Of a DNA stretch of 8,249 bases, positions 6,453 to 8,249 are shown piece after piece. The translations under genes were made by a program, and so were the position numbers. Every line of letters begins with the position of its first letter. Within the stretch, counting starts at the first letter, position 1. Under the pieces are notes generated by a model that saw nothing but the letters and a program-made list of their open reading frames with translations, ran no database searches and was not told the DNA's origin. Source of the stretch: Microcaldota archaeon (GTDB lineage: Archaea; Micrarchaeota; Micrarchaeia; Anstonellales; VGKX01); assembly GCA_021823945.1 (NCBI GenBank), contig JAKALW010000037.1, positions 1 through 8,249 of the forward strand. The letters are read 5' to 3'.

Positions 6453-7205
6453 ATGCATACAATCGTATTGGTCAGGCACGGCGAAAGCACGTGGAACAAG
6501 GAAAACAGGTTCACTGGCTGGACAGATGTCGGCCTCACAAAAACAGGCGAGGAGGAGGCAAGGTCCGCAGGCAGGGAAATCAAGAAGGCGGGTTTCACTT
6601 TCGACATGGCGTTCACCTCAGTCCTCAAGCGCGCCACAAGGACATTGAAACTCACGCTCAAGGAAATCGGGAACCAGAAACTCCCTACAAAACAGTCATG
6701 GCGCCTAAATGAGAAGCATTATGGCGCGCTCCAGGGCATGAACAAAGCCGAAACAGCCAAGACATACGGCGAGGGCCAGGTGCTAATCTGGAGGCGCAGC
6801 TATGACATACGCCCGCCTGCTTTGGACCTGTCCGACCCGAGGCATCCAATACACGACCCATTGTATAAAGATGTCGAGCGCGGCAACCTGCCGGCCACAG
6901 AGTGCCTGAAAGACACGGTGGAAAGGCTCCTGCCATATTGGAATAACCAGATAGCCCCGCTTGTCAAAGAGGGGAAGAAAGTCCTGATTGTGGCGCACGG
7001 GAACAGCATACGCGCGCTTGTAAAGCACCTTGACAATGTGCCGGATGACGAGATTGTGAAACTCAATATCCCAACAGGCGTGCCGCTTGTTTACGAGCTT
7101 GACGATAATTTGAAGCCCATAAGGCACTATTACCTTGGCGACGAGGACAAAATCAGGGAAGCGCAGGAGAAAGTCGCAAATCAGGGGAAAGTTAAGAAAG
7201 GATAG
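6453..7205 (+). CDS. gpmA: 2,3-bisphosphoglycerate-dependent phosphoglycerate mutase
   Basis: 250 aa, the same length as the bacterial dPGM. It interconverts 3- and 2-phosphoglycerate in glycolysis/gluconeogenesis in the cytoplasm through a phosphohistidine. Seen: [10 protein letters not shown] with the nucleophile H9 (RHG at 8-10); [19 protein letters not shown]; the [14 protein letters not shown] stretch with the proton donor E87; [11 protein letters not shown]; and [10 protein letters not shown] with the second histidine H182. All catalytic residues are present, so it should be active. Most archaea carry the unrelated cofactor-independent enzyme, so this gene suggests transfer from bacteria or lineage-specific retention (inference). 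It is flanked by non-coding DNA on both sides and is probably monocistronic. The C-terminal tail is lysine-rich. Confidence 0.96.
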   Translation: MHTIVLVRHGESTWNKENRFTGWTDVGLTKTGEEEARSAGREIKKAGFTFDMAFTSVLKRATRTLKLTLKEIGNQKLPTKQSWRLNEKHYGALQGMNKAETAKTYGEGQVLIWRRSYDIRPPALDLSDPRHPIHDPLYKDVERGNLPATECLKDTVERLLPYWNNQIAPLVKEGKKVLIVAHGNSIRALVKHLDNVPDDEIVKLNIPTGVPLVYELDDNLKPIRHYYLGDEDKIREAQEKVANQGKVKKG

Positions 7206-7320
7206 GATGCGATAATGTCATCTCATTCCCAAAAAAGACACTTTGCTAACCCTTTTAATTCTTTGATTCAAAAGCATGATGCCTGTTTCTAACCTCTAGT
7301 CGGGGTTACGAAAAAATTAG
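7206..7320. other. Spacer between gpmA and the tRNA gene
   Basis: 115 bases without a gene. It holds a possible TATA-like TTTTAATT (7253-7260), rather far from the tRNA start. It also has two segments complementary to the 3' part of the tRNA intron: CTAACCCTTTT (7246-7256) and GTTTCTAACC (7285-7294). Confidence 0.5.
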
Positions 7321-7448
7321 GGGGTCGTGGGCTAACCTGGTACGCTACTGCGTTCGGGAAGCCCTTTTCCTCGCGCGCGCTCGCAAAAGCGCTTGCGGAA
7401 AAGGGTTAGAAACACGCAGTGATCTGTGTTCAAATCACGGCGACCCCA
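7321..7448 (+). tRNA. tRNA-Pro (anticodon CGG) with a 55-nt intron
   Basis: Exons 7321-7358 and 7414-7448 give a 73-nt tRNA. The acceptor stem GGGGTCG (7321-7327) pairs perfectly with CGACCCC (7441-7447), and the discriminator A is at 7448. The D-arm is GGCT/CGCT with GG in the loop. The anticodon stem CTGCG (7348-7352) pairs with CGCAG (7415-7419). The mature loop is TTCGGGA, placing CGG at 7355-7357 and G at position 37, both expected for tRNA-Pro. The variable loop is TGAT and the T-arm is CTGTG-TTCAAAT-CACGG (7424-7440). CCA is not encoded. The intron between positions 37 and 38 is the canonical archaeal site. A T-tract follows the gene. Confidence 0.93.
7359..7413 (+). other. tRNA intron with bulge-helix-bulge splice site
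   Basis: The 5' bulge is G36-G37-A (7357-7359), cut after G37. The 3' bulge is 7412-7414, cut before A38. The central helix is TTC (7353-7355) with GAA (7409-7411); the fourth pair would be G35 with A7408, a mismatch, so the motif is slightly relaxed. The intron body folds into an 11-bp helix (7360-7370 with 7397-7407, one G-U) topped by GCGCT/AGCGC (7377-7381 with 7388-7392). The tRNA splicing endonuclease would remove it. Confidence 0.8.
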
Positions 7449-7459
7449 TTTTTTTCTTT
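7449..7459 (+). terminator. T-tract terminator of the tRNA gene
   Basis: Seven T followed by CTTT, immediately after the discriminator base. It is a typical archaeal tRNA gene end. Confidence 0.7.
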
Positions 7460-7500
7460 CTAAAAATTCCAAAGCAATAAAAATTAGATGTTTTAGGGCA

Positions 7501-7563
7501 TGGGTTAGCTGGTATTTCGGCTCTATTGCCTAGAAGCATATGCTCCTTCATTCCAGCAACCCA
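7501..7563. repeat. Long inverted repeat in the spacer between tRNA-Pro and the exported-protein gene
   Basis: TGGGTTAGCTGG (7501-7512) pairs with CCAGCAACCCA (7553-7563): 11 bp with one bulged A at 7507 and a 40-nt loop holding the palindrome AGCATATGCT (7535-7544). On the minus strand it lies 3' of the convergent gene and is followed by AATTTTTATT, so it could be part of that gene's 3' end or terminator. No known RNA family was recognised. Confidence 0.5.
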
Positions 7564-7595
7564 GTGGCTCTGAAAAGACATGCTCCTAAATTCCA
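7540..7595. repeat. Imperfect direct repeat of 16 bases, two copies 40 bases apart
   Basis: ATGCTCCTTCATTCCA (7540-7555) and ATGCTCCTAAATTCCA (7580-7595) agree at 14 of 16 positions. The first copy overlaps the 3' arm of the hairpin. Both are preceded by GGCTCT (7519-7524 and 7566-7571), at different distances. Confidence 0.6.
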
Positions 7596-7600
7596 TCGCG

Positions 7601-8249
7601 TCACGGGCTCGTGCAAAGATTAAGGCAGAAGCTGATATCCGGCTTCGCGCCAAGGAGATTGCACGTTTGGACGCAGTCCAATCCTATTCCGCCTTCTATG
7701 TCGCCGCCGAGCCCAGGCATATTGACCATGGAATATTTGTTTGGGGCTGCGAGCACTGATAAATCAGGGGACAAGGAGACTGACTTTGCTTCCCTGATAT
7801 ATGCCACTTCGCCTGCGCCAGAGCCAAGGTATACCGCATGATAAAGCGGAATGCCATTTCCCGAATAACAGCCAGTAACATTCACATTACCGGCAGTTGC
7901 GTCCGTTGTGTTCATGAAATAACAATAGGCGTCAATCCCCGTTATTTTTCTTGCGCCGATATACACGGCCTTGGAGGGGTTTGACTCAAAATATGAAATC
8001 TCCGCCTCGGCTTTCCCAAGCCCGAATTTTTTTGTTGAGGCAAAACATGCTGTGCCGTCCTGGCTTTTCGTGCATGAATAATACTTGCCGCCAAGGTCGT
8101 AATCCGAAACATTGTTGCCGGAAACCTCGAAAAACCAGGCGGAATCATTATTGCCGTCCGCCACAAGCAAGGCAGTGGCATTAGGCGCGCCCCCTATGCC
8201 GCTAGACAGGGCATATGTGGCGCTGAAGACATCCCCCGGGCTTTGCACG
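7601..8249 (-). CDS. Cysteine-rich, probably exported protein of unknown function (C-terminal part)
   Basis: Frame open from the right edge to a TGA at 7601-7603, about 215 residues; the N-terminus, and so any signal peptide, lies outside the window. I do not recognise the family. The part seen has no membrane segment and is rich in Gly, Ala, Ser, Asn and Tyr. It has eight cysteines: four spread in SCT, ACF, YCY and GCY contexts, then a C-terminal cluster CVQTC...FCLNLC with C-x3-C-x11-C-x3-C spacing. Five N-x-S/T sequons (NAT, NDS, NVS, NTT, NVT) would allow archaeal N-glycosylation. Together this suggests a protein working outside the cytoplasmic membrane, with disulphides or as a surface/pilus-like component (inference). 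It is transcribed convergently with the tRNA gene. A metal-binding role for the cysteines is an alternative. Confidence 0.75.
   Translation of the reverse strand, partial: VQSPGDVFSATYALSSGIGGAPNATALLVADGNNDSAWFFEVSGNNVSDYDLGGKYYSCTKSQDGTACFASTKKFGLGKAEAEISYFESNPSKAVYIGARKITGIDAYCYFMNTTDATAGNVNVTGCYSGNGIPLYHAVYLGSGAGEVAYIREAKSVSLSPDLSVLAAPNKYSMVNMPGLGGDIEGGIGLDCVQTCNLLGAKPDISFCLNLCTSP

Noticed and set aside
7274..7320. Box C/D sRNA suggested by ATGATGC at about 7276
   Set aside because: The C box is imperfect and no CTGA D box follows at a suitable distance.
7371..7392. GCGC-rich simple repeat inside the tRNA intron as an independent element
   Set aside because: It is explained as the top of the intron hairpin.
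7501..7563. Possible tRNA remnant or split tRNA half (TGGGTTAGCTGGTA resembles a D-arm)
   Set aside because: No matching acceptor stem, D-stem partner or T-arm sequence can be found nearby; the similarity is limited to a common D-loop word.
7435..7653. Small minus-strand frame (internal ATGs after AGGAG or AAGGAG) running across the spacer into the tRNA
   Set aside because: It overlaps the tRNA 3' end and the cysteine-rich gene, SD-like spacing is poor for one ATG, and the peptide resembles nothing I know.

Overview
The window looks like a piece of an archaeal chromosome, probably from an uncultured lineage. Four lines of evidence point this way: (i) a four-gene block with the signature enzymes of the archaeal version of the mevalonate pathway; (ii) a tRNA-Pro gene interrupted after position 37 by a 55-nt intron that can form a bulge-helix-bulge splice site; (iii) GGTG/GAGGTGG-type ribosome binding sites in front of several genes; (iv) T-tract terminators and AT-rich TATA-like boxes. 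A bacterial-type 2,3-bisphosphoglycerate-dependent phosphoglycerate mutase and short intergenic spaces would fit a DPANN-like archaeon, but the sequence alone does not fix the phylum.

Minus strand, 5262 down to 1: one compact operon, ubiX - ubiD-family - AcnX large - AcnX small - U32. UbiX makes prenylated FMN. The UbiD-family decarboxylase uses that cofactor. The two AcnX chains form an Fe-S dehydratase. In known archaea this set converts mevalonate 5-phosphate to trans-anhydromevalonate 5-phosphate (AcnX) and then to isopentenyl phosphate (UbiD/prFMN), supplying isoprenoid lipid precursors. The genes overlap or nearly abut (16-nt overlap, 51-nt gap, 1-nt overlap, 15-nt gap). The last gene is a long U32 family protein of the Fe-S hydroxylase type and runs off the left edge.

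5263-5368: an AT-rich divergent promoter region drives this operon leftwards and an EamA/DMT-type ten-helix transporter rightwards (5369-6247). 6248-6452 is an AT-rich spacer, 205 bases long, packed with inverted repeats in front of gpmA (6453-7205).

7206-8249: a short spacer, the intron-containing tRNA-Pro(CGG) (7321-7448) with a T-tract behind it, and a 152-base spacer with a hairpin and a duplicated 16-mer. Last comes the C-terminal part of a cysteine-rich, probably exported protein of unknown function on the minus strand, cut by the right edge. No mobile element or CRISPR array was seen.
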